Shown: one piece after another, positions 23,085 to 23,105 of the stretch | Numbering within the stretch: position 1 is the stretch's first letter | Layout of the letters: the number at the start of each line of letters is the position of its first letter | Assembly: GCA_900767495.1 (NCBI GenBank) | Contig: CAAFZH010000016.1 | Coordinates: 1-23,105, forward strand | DNA: 23,105 nucleotides | From: Clostridia bacterium | GTDB lineage: Bacteria; Bacillota; Clostridia; Christensenellales; Borkfalkiaceae | Reading direction: 5' to 3' | The notes under the pieces: generated by a model | What the model saw: only the letters and a program-made list of their open reading frames with translations | The model's database searches: none | Told to the model about the DNA's origin: nothing | Position numbers and translations under genes: made by a program

Positions 23085-23105
23085 AGATCGGAAGAGCGTC
23101 GTGTA
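23085..23105 (+). other. Illumina adapter remnant at contig end
   Basis: The last 21 bases begin AGATCGGAAGAGC and continue GTCGTGTA, identical to the start of the Illumina TruSeq read-through adapter. This is library sequence, not genome, so the true sequence ends at about 23084. Confidence 0.95.

Overview
The window looks like a contig from an uncultured Clostridia-like member of the Bacillota. The evidence is moderate G+C with strong sigma-A type promoters (TTGACA-17-TATAAT forms), AGGAGG-type ribosome sites, a type III glutamine synthetase with an ANTAR-domain antiterminator beside it, and the order rpmB / Asp23 (yloU) / yloV-fakA / recG that is typical of Firmicutes. Species cannot be named from the sequence. 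The last 21 bases (23085-23105) match an Illumina TruSeq adapter and are not genomic.

Left part (1-6300). A strongly palindromic intergenic repeat (5-272) precedes a PAP2-family phosphatase gene (391-1056, +). It is followed by a converging MATE efflux gene (1082-2530, -) that shares a bidirectional terminator with it. An intergenic stretch (2531-2871) holds a second copy of the repeat family and a multi-hairpin structure. glnN (2872-4962, -) and a pseudoreceiver-ANTAR gene (5160-5720, +) are divergent. The glnN leader contains an intrinsic terminator that overlaps an ANTAR-type hexaloop hairpin, so the pair reads as a self-contained nitrogen-responsive antitermination switch. A small one-helix membrane protein gene (5776-6027, -) with a perfect consensus promoter and a tRNA-Leu(CAG) gene (6213-6299, -) follow.

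Middle part (6340-10890). This is a conserved housekeeping block. rpmB (-) is divergent from Asp23 family protein, YloV/FakA and recG (+). Each side has a recognisable promoter, and rpmB has a terminator.

Right part (10890-23057). After recG comes a 40-bp tandem duplication, then a promoter, then a surface polysaccharide locus of the Wzx/Wzy type, all on the + strand. It runs: PLP aminotransferase, monotopic phosphoglycosyltransferase (priming enzyme), ATP-grasp ligase, a GT4-like and two GT2 glycosyltransferases, an EpsG-like Wzy polymerase, a Wzx flippase, and the complete dTDP-L-rhamnose pathway in the order rmlA-rmlD-rmlC-rmlB. Many neighbours overlap by 1-4 nt, which suggests a single transcription unit. 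The simplest model is as follows: the aminotransferase (perhaps with the ATP-grasp enzyme) makes an amino sugar, the phosphoglycosyltransferase loads it on undecaprenyl phosphate, three glycosyltransferases (probably including rhamnosyltransferases) extend it, Wzx flips the unit and Wzy polymerises it. No chain-length regulator, tyrosine kinase or ligase is in the window, and the locus may continue past the adapter-truncated end.
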